NCBI GenBank assembly: GCA_900552585.1
Contig: USAB01000071.1
Location: 1 to 9,516 of the forward strand
DNA from: an uncultured Coriobacteriaceae bacterium
GTDB taxonomy: Bacteria > Actinomycetota > Coriobacteriia > Coriobacteriales > Eggerthellaceae
DNA length: 9,516 nucleotides
Direction: 5' to 3'
A model generated the notes under the pieces. The model did not search any database and had not been told where the DNA came from. It saw nothing but the letters and a program-made list of their open reading frames with translations. The position numbers were made by a program, and so were the translations under genes. Shown piece by piece: positions 1 through 6,552 of this stretch; within the stretch, counting starts at the first letter, position 1; each line of letters opens with the position of its first letter.

Positions 1-874
1 TGCCGCCGACGACGATGAACAGGCCGGCGAAGAAGCCGATCGTGGTCCATTCCACACCTAGGATCATCTCCTCGATGTCCTGCCCGCCGATGATCAGCAT
101 GATGGCTGCAGCGGTGAGAGCGATGACGGAGCTCTCCAGCCCCAGCTGGCCATGGAGCATGAAGGCGACGGTCACGACCAGGATCATGACGATGCTTTTC
201 TTGAACAGGCCCTCATCGCGAATGACGCTCTTCTCGTCCAGGTCCATGACGATCGCCTCAGCTTCGGCCGTTGCCGTCATCTTGCGACCGTAGATGAACT
301 TGAATATCACGATGCACGCAATCAGGGAGAGCACGACGGCGGGGCCGTCGTAGAGCACAAAGTCGAAGAACGTCAACCCGGCGGAGGAGCCGATCATGAT
401 GTTCGGCGGGTCGCCAATGAGCGTTGCCGTGCCGCCGATGTTGCTGGCAAAGATCTGCGTCATGAAGTACGGCACGGGGTTGACGTCAAGAATCTTACAG
501 ATTGTAAGTGTCATAGGTGCGATGAGCAGAACGGTGGTGACGTTGTCCAAGATTGCCGAGCAAACTGCGGTAATCAGCACGAACGCGACCATGATGCGCC
601 ATGGGTCGCCTTTTGCCATCTTCGCCGACTTGTATGCCAGGTATTCGAAGAGACCGGACTGCTTCACCACGGCAACGAACAGCATCATGCCCGTGAGGAC
701 ACCGATGGTATTGAAGTCGATTGACTCGATGCCATCGTTGAAACTGATGATGCCGGTGAGGAAAAGCAGCACGGCGCCTGCGAGTGCGGCAGACGTGCGG
801 TGCACCTTCTCGGTGACGATGAGAACCATCACTCCGAGGAAGATGACGAGGGCGATAATCTGGTCAGGTGTCAT
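1..874 (-). CDS. ArsB/NhaD-family (SLC13-like) anion or ion transporter, partial (C-terminal part beyond the window)
   Basis: Reading the minus strand from the ATG at 874 gives 291 uninterrupted codons that run off position 1. The protein is a polytopic inner-membrane carrier: hydrophobic segments lie near residues 5-20, 29-45, 55-71, 93-128 and 178-196, followed by a charged loop (about 199-222) and further hydrophobic segments. Two motifs place it in the ArsB/NhaD permease family: DNVTTVLLIAP (110-120) and SNIGGTATLIGDPPN (144-158). The last visible stretch, VEWTTIGFFAGLFIVVGG, resembles the start of the second half in this family. Members are usually about 420-430 residues, so roughly 130 are missing. 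The family moves arsenite, Na+/H+ or carboxylate/sulfate-type anions; the sequence does not say which. No arsR, arsC or arsA is visible nearby, so an arsenic role is not supported. The start is backed by AGGAAGG (minus strand, 889-883) eight bases upstream. Family is secure; substrate is unknown. Confidence 0.88.
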   Translation of the reverse strand, partial: MTPDQIIALVIFLGVMVLIVTEKVHRTSAALAGAVLLFLTGIISFNDGIESIDFNTIGVLTGMMLFVAVVKQSGLFEYLAYKSAKMAKGDPWRIMVAFVLITAVCSAILDNVTTVLLIAPMTLTICKILDVNPVPYFMTQIFASNIGGTATLIGDPPNIMIGSSAGLTFFDFVLYDGPAVVLSLIACIVIFKFIYGRKMTATAEAEAIVMDLDEKSVIRDEGLFKKSIVMILVVTVAFMLHGQLGLESSVIALTAAAIMLIIGGQDIEEMILGVEWTTIGFFAGLFIVVGG

Positions 875-919
875 AATCAAGGCCTTCCTATCGTCGATGT
901 AACGACCGTCAAGGTAACA

Positions 920-992
920 GATTTCATATATGTGTGTCCATGCTAATTTCAAATGAAATCACCCAATAGGGAAAAATTGGGACATACACATA
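920..992. repeat. Nested inverted repeats, possible operator, between divergent genes
   Basis: Four overlapping dyads lie in 73 bases. (1) GATTTCAT at 920-927 is a perfect inverted match of ATGAAATC at 953-960. (2) TATATGTGTGTCC at 927-939 matches the reverse complement of 980-992 at 11 of 13 positions. (3) ATTTC (946-950) and GAAAT (955-959) form a compact palindrome. (4) CCCAAT (962-967) and ATTGGG (976-981) surround eight bases. The first dyad flanks the candidate minus-strand promoter closely. This layout suits a site for one or more dimeric regulators. No T-run follows, so a terminator is unlikely. The cognate regulator is not visible. Confidence 0.4.
925..952 (-). promoter_or_regulatory. 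Candidate sigma-70-type promoter of the transporter gene
   Basis: On the minus strand TTGAAA (952-947, 5/6 to the -35 consensus) is followed after 16 bases by TATATG (930-925, 4/6 to the -10 consensus), about 50 bases before the transporter start codon. It is the best promoter match in the AT-rich part of this gap and sits within the inverted repeats listed separately. Prediction by eye only. Confidence 0.4.
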
Positions 993-1318
993 GAAATGTT
1001 GCGCATGAACTGGGGTTATGATGAAAATTAACAGCAACTACCTTGCGTATTAAGCATGGCGCAAAGCTCAATACGTGCACCAATTATGTGAATAAAAGGT
1101 TAACGACGGAAGACGCTTGCAAGTCTTGTGCAGATGCGGTGCGACGCCCGTCTTCGCAAGAACGGCGTCGTGATATTCTGCGGCATGCTGTGCGCGGACA
1201 GGGTGGATATGCCGTGGCGAATATGGAAACGACCTTGCGGAATAGGTACCATAGCAAGTTGCCAGCGCAACAGGGCATGCGGCCTGCAGGCGCCGGTAAC
1301 GCAACCTATTTATTAGTT
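993..1318 (+). other. Upstream region of the pyrophosphatase gene; no supported gene; hairpin-forming
   Basis: These roughly 325 bases before the ppaC ribosome binding site hold no reading frame that resembles a protein or has a convincing ribosome binding site. A TATGAT at 1017-1022 is a possible -10 box for ppaC, but no good -35 box lies at the right distance, so I do not call a promoter. Three foldable elements are visible: AAGAC/GTCTT (1110-1114 with 1123-1127), a strong bulged hairpin CGACGCC/GGCGTCG (1142-1148 with 1164-1170), and CTTGC/GCAAG (1234-1238 with 1254-1258). No T-run follows any of them. If transcription starts near 1030, this would be a 5' leader of about 300 nt. Confidence 0.35.
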
Positions 1319-1324
1319 AAGGAG
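1319..1324 (+). promoter_or_regulatory. Ribosome binding site of ppaC
   Basis: AAGGAG lies five bases before the ATG at 1330 and fixes the start of the pyrophosphatase. Confidence 0.8.
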
Positions 1325-1329
1325 CCGCA

Positions 1330-2688
1330 ATGGATTTACCCACCATCATTGTGGGACACCGCAATCCCGACAACGACGCAATCTCTTCCGCCGTTGCCTA
1401 TGCTTACTTCAAGAACGAGATGGTCAAGCGCAATAACGAAGTGGACGAGGACGGCGATCCGGTTCGCTACGTGCCCGCGCGCCTGGGCCCCATGCCCCCG
1501 GAGACGCAGTGGGTGCTGGAGCGCAACGGCATCGAGCCGCCTATGGTCATCAGCCATGTGTATCCGCGCGTGTCCGATGTCATGACGCGCAACCCGTTCA
1601 CCATCAACGAGAATGCGCACCTGCTGGAAGCGGGCCGCGCGCTTCATCAGCATAATGTTCGTTCCCTGGTTGTCGTGGACGACGAGGGCAAGTACAAGGG
1701 CCTCGTCACCACGCGCATGATTGCCGAGCGCTATATCACGGCGGCGGACCGCCAGGACGACAATCTGGCCGTTGCGAACGACCTCATTGCCTCGCTGTCC
1801 GAAAAGGTGGCGGAGATCTACGAGCCCGATGTGTTGAAGCTTGACAAGAACCAGCTGTTGAAGGAAGCCGTTGAGGACCTGATGAGCCATTCGCTGCGCG
1901 AGGCAGTGGTTCTAGACGACAATGGCGTGTGCATCGGCATCGTGACGCGTTCAGACGTGGCGAAGCAGCCGAAGCGTAAGGTGGTTCTGGTGGACCACAA
2001 CGAATCGCGCCAGGCGGCTCCCGGCATCGAGAGCGCCGACGTGGTGGAGATCATCGACCATCATCGCATCGGCGATATCAGCACCACGCATCCCATCCGC
2101 TTCTTCAACTTCCCGGTCGGCTCTACGGCGACCATCATCACGCAGCAGTTCCGCACGAACAACGTGGAGATCCCGAAGAGCATCGGCGAAGTGCTGCTGT
2201 CCGCTATCCTGACGGACACCGTGGTCCTAAAGTCGCCCACGGCCCGTCCGATTGACCACGAGCAGGTTCGCTACCTGTCCGAGGAGGTTATCGGTTGCGA
2301 TTACATGGAGTTCGGACTGCAGGTATTCCAGTGCCGCGGCGATGACGCGAACATGCCGGTGAACCAGCTGGTCGGCGCGGATGCGAAGGAATTCCAGGTG
2401 GGTGACGTAAGCCTGCTCATCGCCCAGCATGAGACGGTGGCGCTGAAGTCGCTGCTGGACCGCGAAGACGAGATCCGCGACTACATGAAGCAGCTTATCC
2501 AGGACAAGGGCTACGACTTCGTGCTGCTGATGCTGACGGACATCCTTGCCGAGGGCAGCCAGTTCGTGGTGGAGGGCAACCATCGCCACGTGGACAAGTC
2601 GTTCGGCATCGATACCACGAACGGCAGCGTTTGGATGCCGGGCATCCTGAGCCGCAAGAAGCAGGTTGCTTCGCGTATTCTCGAATAG
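1330..2688 (+). CDS. ppaC: Manganese-dependent (family II) inorganic pyrophosphatase with regulatory CBS domains
   Basis: This cytoplasmic enzyme hydrolyses pyrophosphate to two phosphates, which draws biosynthetic reactions forward. The 452-residue protein begins with the DHH-type motif GHRNPDND (9-16; metal ligands H10, D14, D16). Further family landmarks are VDHNE (221-225), IIDHHR (241-246), LTDT (294-297), KSPT (301-304) and the C-terminal SRKKQ signature (441-445) of the DHHA2 domain. Between about residues 70 and 210 there is an insertion with two CBS repeats, one near VSDVMTRNPF (81-90) and one ending near GIVTRSDV (203-210). No DRTGG domain separates them, and the length fits the shorter CBS-PPase subclass. 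In characterised CBS-PPases these repeats bind adenine nucleotides and change activity; that is inferred here. The ATG is set by AAGGAG (1319-1324) five bases upstream. The gene stands alone, with its own terminator. Confidence 0.96.
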   Translation: MDLPTIIVGHRNPDNDAISSAVAYAYFKNEMVKRNNEVDEDGDPVRYVPARLGPMPPETQWVLERNGIEPPMVISHVYPRVSDVMTRNPFTINENAHLLEAGRALHQHNVRSLVVVDDEGKYKGLVTTRMIAERYITAADRQDDNLAVANDLIASLSEKVAEIYEPDVLKLDKNQLLKEAVEDLMSHSLREAVVLDDNGVCIGIVTRSDVAKQPKRKVVLVDHNESRQAAPGIESADVVEIIDHHRIGDISTTHPIRFFNFPVGSTATIITQQFRTNNVEIPKSIGEVLLSAILTDTVVLKSPTARPIDHEQVRYLSEEVIGCDYMEFGLQVFQCRGDDANMPVNQLVGADAKEFQVGDVSLLIAQHETVALKSLLDREDEIRDYMKQLIQDKGYDFVLLMLTDILAEGSQFVVEGNHRHVDKSFGIDTTNGSVWMPGILSRKKQVASRILE

Positions 2689-2715
2689 CGCGCACGTTAT
2701 TCATACGCGAACGGG

Positions 2716-2758
2716 GGACCGGGAATGCGGCAGTCGGCCGCGGATTCCCGGTCCTTTT
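2716..2758 (+). terminator. Strong rho-independent terminator after ppaC
   Basis: GGACCGGGAAT (2716-2726) pairs perfectly over 11 bases with ATTCCCGGTCC (2744-2754). Inside it GCGGC (2727-2731) pairs with GCCGC (2737-2741) around the loop AGTCG, leaving only GG as a bulge. TTTT follows at 2755-2758. It lies 27 bases after the ppaC stop and separates that gene from the ribosomal operon. Confidence 0.93.
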
Positions 2759-3015
2759 CCATCTACCAGCGCTTTGTGCGCCGATTTGCCGCGCCGGCGC
2801 GCCGAATAGCGCGCGATTTCGTGCTTTCCCGTGGGTATTCGGAACGGAATCCGGGCGAACATTCGCGAAATCTGAACCGAGCGGCGAATGGGGCAATACC
2901 AATTTCGAAAAAAAATTGCCCTATCGGCGCAATTTCTTCGGTGGAATCTCGAAATACCGCATATGACCTGCAAAAACAAGATATGGAGACATGGACACAC
3001 CCGGGTGCGTGGCGT
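2759..3015. other. Non-coding stretch upstream of the rpsL promoter
   Basis: No supported gene. The plus-strand open frame starting at 2725 begins inside the terminator and shows no family resemblance. The region is GC-rich to about 2890 and then more AT-rich. It contains an inverted repeat GGGCAAT/ATTGCCC (2891-2897 with 2915-2921) around an A-rich centre, and several scattered ATTTC/GAAAT-like words. GACACACC at 2994-3001 is repeated directly at 3018-3025, where it overlaps the -35 box. It could hold activator or UP-element-like sites for the strong promoter downstream, but nothing specific can be named. Confidence 0.4.
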
Positions 3016-3044
3016 TTGACACACCTGTAACGCGGTGATAAATT
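3016..3044 (+). promoter_or_regulatory. Promoter of the rpsL-rplW operon
   Basis: A perfect -35 hexamer TTGACA (3016-3021) is followed after exactly 17 bases by TAAATT (3039-3044), a 4/6 match to the -10 consensus, in a locally AT-rich stretch. Transcription would start near 3050, giving a leader of about 130 nt before rpsL. It is the best sigma-70-type match in the gap and lies where a ribosomal operon promoter is expected. Confidence 0.75.
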
Positions 3045-3052
3045 TTCATATC

Positions 3053-3149
3053 GCGCCTTGAAAAGGGCGTTTGTTTTGTGTGCGCAACAGCTGAGCGCAC
3101 CCGAAACAGGAAAGACGTTCGCTTCGCCTGGAAACGAAAGCGGGCGAAG
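3053..3149 (+). promoter_or_regulatory. Structured 5' leader of the rpsL operon (three hairpins)
   Basis: Three consecutive hairpins can form between the predicted transcription start and the rpsL ribosome binding site. The first pairs CGCCTT (from about 3054) with AAGGGCG (3063-3069), with one bulge, and is followed by TTTGTTTT. The second is a perfect GTGCGC/GCGCAC stem (3080-3085 with 3095-3100). The third is a perfect CTTCGCC/GGCGAAG stem (3122-3128 with 3143-3149). The first resembles an intrinsic terminator but lies almost at the 5' end of the transcript. A role in autoregulation, for example by S7 or S12, is possible but not shown. Confidence 0.45.
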
Positions 3150-3167
3150 AGAAGCATAGGTAAATCG

Positions 3168-3182
3168 AAGGAGTGAATTTTG
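3168..3182 (+). promoter_or_regulatory. Ribosome binding site that decides the TTG start of rpsL
   Basis: AAGGAG (3168-3173) is six bases before TTG at 3180-3182. The next residues read PTINQLVRKGR, the invariant S12 N-terminus, so TTG must be the initiation codon; no in-frame ATG or GTG precedes it at a sensible distance. Confidence 0.9.
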
Positions 3183-3554
3183 CCTACTATCAACCAGTTG
3201 GTCCGCAAGGGCCGCAAGCGGGCCGAAGTCAAATCCAAGACCCCCGCACTCAAGGGCAACCCTCAGAAGCGCGGCGTCTGCACCCGCGTTTATACCACCA
3301 CCCCGAAGAAGCCGAACTCGGCTCTTCGTAAGGTGGCCCGTGTCCGTCTGGTAAACGGCATGGAAGTTACCGCCTACATCCCCGGCGAGGGCCACAACCT
3401 GCAGGAGCACAGCATGGTGCTGCTCCGCGGCGGCCGTGTCAAGGACCTCCCCGGCGTCCGTTACAAGATCATTCGCGCCACCCTCGACTGCGCTGCTGTC
3501 GATGGTCGTATGCAGGCTCGCAGCCGCTACGGCGCCAAGAAGCCCAAGAACTAG
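3180..3554 (+). CDS. rpsL: 30S ribosomal protein S12
   Basis: S12 sits at the decoding centre of the small subunit and helps control translational accuracy. The 124-residue product has the family's usual length and begins MPTINQLVRKGR. TPKKPNSALRKVA (41-53) includes K43, and GGRVKDLPGVRY (84-95) includes K88. These are the lysines whose substitution gives streptomycin resistance in other bacteria, and both are in the sensitive form here. D89 is the residue methylthiolated by RimO in E. coli. Translation starts at TTG. The stop TAG is followed directly by a second in-frame TAG (3555-3557). It is the first gene of the operon, 42 bases before rpsG. Confidence 0.98.
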   Translation: MPTINQLVRKGRKRAEVKSKTPALKGNPQKRGVCTRVYTTTPKKPNSALRKVARVRLVNGMEVTAYIPGEGHNLQEHSMVLLRGGRVKDLPGVRYKIIRATLDCAAVDGRMQARSRYGAKKPKN

Positions 3555-3596
3555 TAGACGAACGTCAATTCGTTTCATTCCAAGAAAGGAAGTTAT

Positions 3597-4067
3597 ATGC
3601 CGCGTCGTGCAGCAGCAAACCGCCGCGAAGTGCAGGCGGATGCCGTTTATAACAATCGCTTGGTCACGCAGCTGATCAACAAGGTTCTTCTCGACGGTAA
3701 GAAGAGCACCGCCGAGAACATCGTTTATGGCGCTTTCGACATCGTTGCCGAGAAGACCGGCGACGATCCGCTGAGCGTTTTCAAGAAGGCCATGGACAAC
3801 GTCCGCCCCACGCTGGAGGTCAAGCCCAAGCGTGTCGGCGGTGCCACGTACCAGGTGCCCGTGGAGGTCAACTCCCGTCGCGCCACCACGCTGGCTATCC
3901 GCTGGATCGTGGACTTCTCCCGCAAGCGCAAGGAGCACACCATGAAGCTGCGCCTGGCTTCCGAGATCATGGATGCCGCCAACGGCCAGGGTGCCTCCGT
4001 CAAGCGTCGCGAGGATCTGTATAAGATGGCCGAATCCAACCGTGCGTTCTCGCACTACCGTTTCTAG
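3597..4067 (+). CDS. rpsG: 30S ribosomal protein S7
   Basis: S7 is a primary 16S rRNA-binding protein that nucleates assembly of the 30S head and lies near the exit site. The 156-residue length is typical. Visible landmarks are MPRRAAANRR at the N-terminus, KPKRVGGATYQVPVEV (77-92), RRATTLAIRWI and the C-terminal SNRAFSHYRF. AAAGGA (3585-3590) sets the ATG at 3597. In E. coli S7 represses the str operon by binding the S12-S7 intercistronic RNA. Here that gap is only 42 bases with a weak ACGAA/TTCGT hairpin (3558-3562 with 3569-3573), so the same mechanism cannot be assumed. Confidence 0.98.
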   Translation: MPRRAAANRREVQADAVYNNRLVTQLINKVLLDGKKSTAENIVYGAFDIVAEKTGDDPLSVFKKAMDNVRPTLEVKPKRVGGATYQVPVEVNSRRATTLAIRWIVDFSRKRKEHTMKLRLASEIMDAANGQGASVKRREDLYKMAESNRAFSHYRF

Positions 4068-4082
4068 TGGGAGTGGTAGTAC

Positions 4083-6188
4083 ATGGCTAAGAAACCCGGT
4101 CTGGAATTCACCCGTAACTTCGGCATCATGGCCCACATCGATGCCGGTAAGACCACCACTACCGAGCGCATCCTCTACTACACCGGCAAGACCCACAAGA
4201 TCGGCGAGGTCCATGACGGTGCCGCCACCATGGACTGGATGGCGCAGGAGCAGGAGCGCGGCGTAACCATTACGTCCGCAGCTACCACCTGCTACTGGAA
4301 GAAGGATGAACACGAATACCGCATGCAGATTATCGACACTCCGGGCCACGTGGACTTCACGGCCGAGGTCGAGCGTTCTCTGCGCGTCCTCGACGGCGCA
4401 GTGGCCGTGTTCGATGCCGTTGCCGGTGTTCAGCCGCAGTCTGAGACCGTTTGGCGTCAGGCTCATCGCTACAACGTTCCCCGCATCGCGTTCATCAACA
4501 AGTTCGACCGCGTGGGTGCCGACTTCTTCCATGCCATCGACACGATGAAGGATCGCCTGGCCGCTCCTGCCGTTGCCGTTCAGCTGCCCATGGGTGCCGA
4601 GGACAACTTCTGGGGACTGATCGACCTGGTTACCATGACCGCTTGGGACTTCAAGGCCGACGAAAAGGGTATGACGTATCCTGAGCCCATGGACGAGATC
4701 CCCGACGAGTTCAAGGCAAAGGCCGAGGAATGCCGTTCCGAGCTGCTTGAGGCTGCCGCCGACTTCGATGACGACCTGATGGAGAAGGTCCTCATGGAAG
4801 AGGATGTCCCCACCGATCAGCTGAAGGCCGCCATCCGTAAGGGCGTTCTGGCCTGCGAGCTGCACCCGGTGCTGGTCGGCTCTGCTTACAAGAACAAGGG
4901 TGTTCAGGAGCTGCTGGACGCCGTTGTCGATTACCTGCCTTCTCCCGTTGACGTGCCGCCCATCAAGGGCACGAATCCTGAGACGGGCGAGGAGGACGAG
5001 CGTCCCGCCGATCCGAAGGCTCCGTTCGCCGCATTGGCATTCAAGATCATGACCGACCCGTTCGTGGGCAAGCTGACCTACCTGCGCGTCTATTCCGGCC
5101 GCCTGGATTCCGGCTCCTATGTCGAGAATGCCACGAAGGGCAAGAAGGAGCGCATCGGCCGCATGCTGGAGATGAACGCGAATGACCGCGTCGACGTGGA
5201 CCACTGCGCCGCAGGCGACATCATCGCCGTCGTCGGCCTGAAGGATACCACGACCGGCGACTCCCTGACCGATGAGGAACACCCCATCGTGCTGGAGTCC
5301 ATGGAGTTCCCCGACCCCGTTATCGACATCGCCGTGGAGCCCAAGACGAAGGCCGAGCAGGACAAGATGTCCGTTGCTCTGCAGAAGCTGGCCGAAGAGG
5401 ATCCGACGTTCCGCGTTCATACGAACGAGGAAACGGGCCAGACCATCATCGCCGGCATGGGCGAGCTCCATCTGGAGATCATCGTCGACCGTCTGCTGCG
5501 CGAGTTCAAGGTCGAGGCAAATGTCGGCAAGCCGCAGGTTGCCTACCGCGAGCGTCCGGGCCACGAGGTCATGAACGCCGAGGGCAAGTTCGTCCGCCAG
5601 TCTGGCGGCCGCGGCCAGTATGGTCATGCGATCATCAACCTGGAGCCCATGGAGGCTGGCTTCGGCTACGAATTCTGCAACGAAGTCGTGGGCGGTGCCA
5701 TTCCCAAGGAGTACATCGGCTCTGTTGACAAGGGTATCCAGGAGGCTATGAACAACGGTATCCTGGCGGGCTACCCGGTCGTGGACATCAAGGTGCATCT
5801 GATCGACGGCTCCTACCACGAGGTCGACTCCTCCGAGGCTGCGTTCAAGGTGGCCGGTTCCATGGCGCTGAAGGATGCTCTGAAGAAGGCTGACTGCGTC
5901 ATCATGGAGCCCGTCATGTCCGTTGAGGTCGAAACGCCCGAGGAGTACCTGGGCGACGTTATGGGCAACCTGTCCAGCCGTCGCGGTGCCATCCAGGGCA
6001 TGGGCGACCGCGGTAACGCGAAGGTCGTCAATGCGGAAGTGCCGCTGAGCGAAATGTTCGGCTATGCAACCGACCTGCGTTCTACCACGCAGGGCCGTGC
6101 TTCGTACACTATGCAGTTCGATAGCTACAAGCCGGTGCCGAAGGCCGTGGCAGAAGAAATCATCAGCAAAGCTGGCGGTAACGCGTAG
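4083..6188 (+). CDS. fusA: Elongation factor G
   Basis: EF-G is the cytoplasmic GTPase that drives tRNA-mRNA translocation and, with RRF, ribosome recycling. All 701 residues are present. The G domain shows AHIDAGKTT (17-25, P-loop), a switch I region up to about residue 62 with QEQERGVTI, DTPGHVDF (85-92, with the catalytic histidine H89), NKFD (139-142) and GSA (266-268). Domain II begins near residue 310. Domains III to V follow, including GGRGQYGHAI in domain IV and the C-terminal TTQGRASYTM segment. The sequence is of the classical str-operon EF-G type, with no sign of the divergent EF-G2 or TetM-like paralogues. It begins 15 bases after rpsG with GGGAG as ribosome binding site. The gene that follows is rpsJ, not tuf. 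Confidence 0.98.
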   Translation: MAKKPGLEFTRNFGIMAHIDAGKTTTTERILYYTGKTHKIGEVHDGAATMDWMAQEQERGVTITSAATTCYWKKDEHEYRMQIIDTPGHVDFTAEVERSLRVLDGAVAVFDAVAGVQPQSETVWRQAHRYNVPRIAFINKFDRVGADFFHAIDTMKDRLAAPAVAVQLPMGAEDNFWGLIDLVTMTAWDFKADEKGMTYPEPMDEIPDEFKAKAEECRSELLEAAADFDDDLMEKVLMEEDVPTDQLKAAIRKGVLACELHPVLVGSAYKNKGVQELLDAVVDYLPSPVDVPPIKGTNPETGEEDERPADPKAPFAALAFKIMTDPFVGKLTYLRVYSGRLDSGSYVENATKGKKERIGRMLEMNANDRVDVDHCAAGDIIAVVGLKDTTTGDSLTDEEHPIVLESMEFPDPVIDIAVEPKTKAEQDKMSVALQKLAEEDPTFRVHTNEETGQTIIAGMGELHLEIIVDRLLREFKVEANVGKPQVAYRERPGHEVMNAEGKFVRQSGGRGQYGHAIINLEPMEAGFGYEFCNEVVGGAIPKEYIGSVDKGIQEAMNNGILAGYPVVDIKVHLIDGSYHEVDSSEAAFKVAGSMALKDALKKADCVIMEPVMSVEVETPEEYLGDVMGNLSSRRGAIQGMGDRGNAKVVNAEVPLSEMFGYATDLRSTTQGRASYTMQFDSYKPVPKAVAEEIISKAGGNA

Positions 6189-6214
6189 GCCGATGCCTCG
6201 CACCGCATTTACAT

Positions 6215-6230
6215 GGAGGTAAAACAAGTG
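6215..6230 (+). promoter_or_regulatory. Ribosome binding site that decides the GTG start of rpsJ
   Basis: GGAGGT (6215-6220) lies seven bases before GTG at 6228-6230. An upstream in-frame ATG at 6213 overlaps the binding site itself and would add five residues (MEVKQ) not expected in S10, so GTG is preferred. Confidence 0.88.
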
Positions 6231-6536
6231 GCTAATCAGAAGATTCGCATTCGCCTCAAGGGCTATGACCATGAGATTGTGGACCAGTCCACGAAGCTCA
6301 TCGTCGACACGGCGCAGAAGACGGGTGCAAAGATTTCCGGTCCTATCCCGCTGCCGACCGAGCGCAACCTGTTCACGGTCGTCCGCGGCCCGCACGTGGA
6401 TAAGGATTCCCGCGAGCAGTTCGAGATGCGTACGCACAAGCGTCTGATCGACATCCTGGAGCCGACCCCCTCTACGGTCGATTCCCTGATGCGTCTCGAC
6501 CTCCCGGCCGGTGTCGACATCGAGATCAAGCTGTAG
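6228..6536 (+). CDS. rpsJ: 30S ribosomal protein S10 (NusE)
   Basis: S10 is a 30S head protein and, as NusE, a partner of NusB and NusG in transcription antitermination and transcription-translation coupling. From the GTG the product is 102 residues, matching the family's length of about 102-103. It reads MANQKIRIRLKGYDHEIVDQ at the N-terminus, with GPIPLPTERN and MRTHKRLIDILEP later on. The gene starts 39 bases after the fusA stop, with no terminator or convincing promoter between them. S10 therefore appears to be co-transcribed with the str genes here rather than starting a separate operon. Confidence 0.97.
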   Translation: MANQKIRIRLKGYDHEIVDQSTKLIVDTAQKTGAKISGPIPLPTERNLFTVVRGPHVDKDSREQFEMRTHKRLIDILEPTPSTVDSLMRLDLPAGVDIEIKL

Positions 6537-6552
6537 GGAAGTGAGAGACAAC

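Noticed and set aside
1..874. Calling the transporter an arsenite pump (arsB)
   Set aside because: The motifs are shared across the ArsB/NhaD/SLC13-like group, and no ars genes are visible beside it, so the substrate cannot be assigned.
152..902. Plus-strand open frames (152-724 and 396-902) at the left end
   Set aside because: They are antisense to the transporter, whose minus-strand frame has membrane segments and family motifs. The plus-strand products look like low-complexity shadow protein.
1043..1585. A 180-codon plus-strand frame before and into ppaC
   Set aside because: It overlaps the certain start of the pyrophosphatase in another frame, has no ribosome binding site and resembles nothing known.
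2725..3030. A 101-codon plus-strand frame between ppaC and rpsL
   Set aside because: It begins inside the ppaC terminator hairpin, runs into the rpsL promoter, and lacks a ribosome binding site and family features.
3053..3077. The first leader hairpin with TTTGTTTT as a true terminator
   Set aside because: It lies within a few bases of the predicted transcription start, too early for a normal intrinsic terminator, and the stem has a bulge. I list it as leader structure only.
6213..6227. ATG at 6213 as the start of rpsJ
   Set aside because: It overlaps the GGAGGT binding site and adds five residues not found in S10; GTG at 6228 has ideal spacing and gives the normal N-terminus.
6511..6552. 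ATG at 6511 or GTG at 6541 as the start of rplC
   Set aside because: Both add residues foreign to L3. The first lies inside rpsJ and the second lacks a usable binding site, while ATG 6553 gives the conserved opening.
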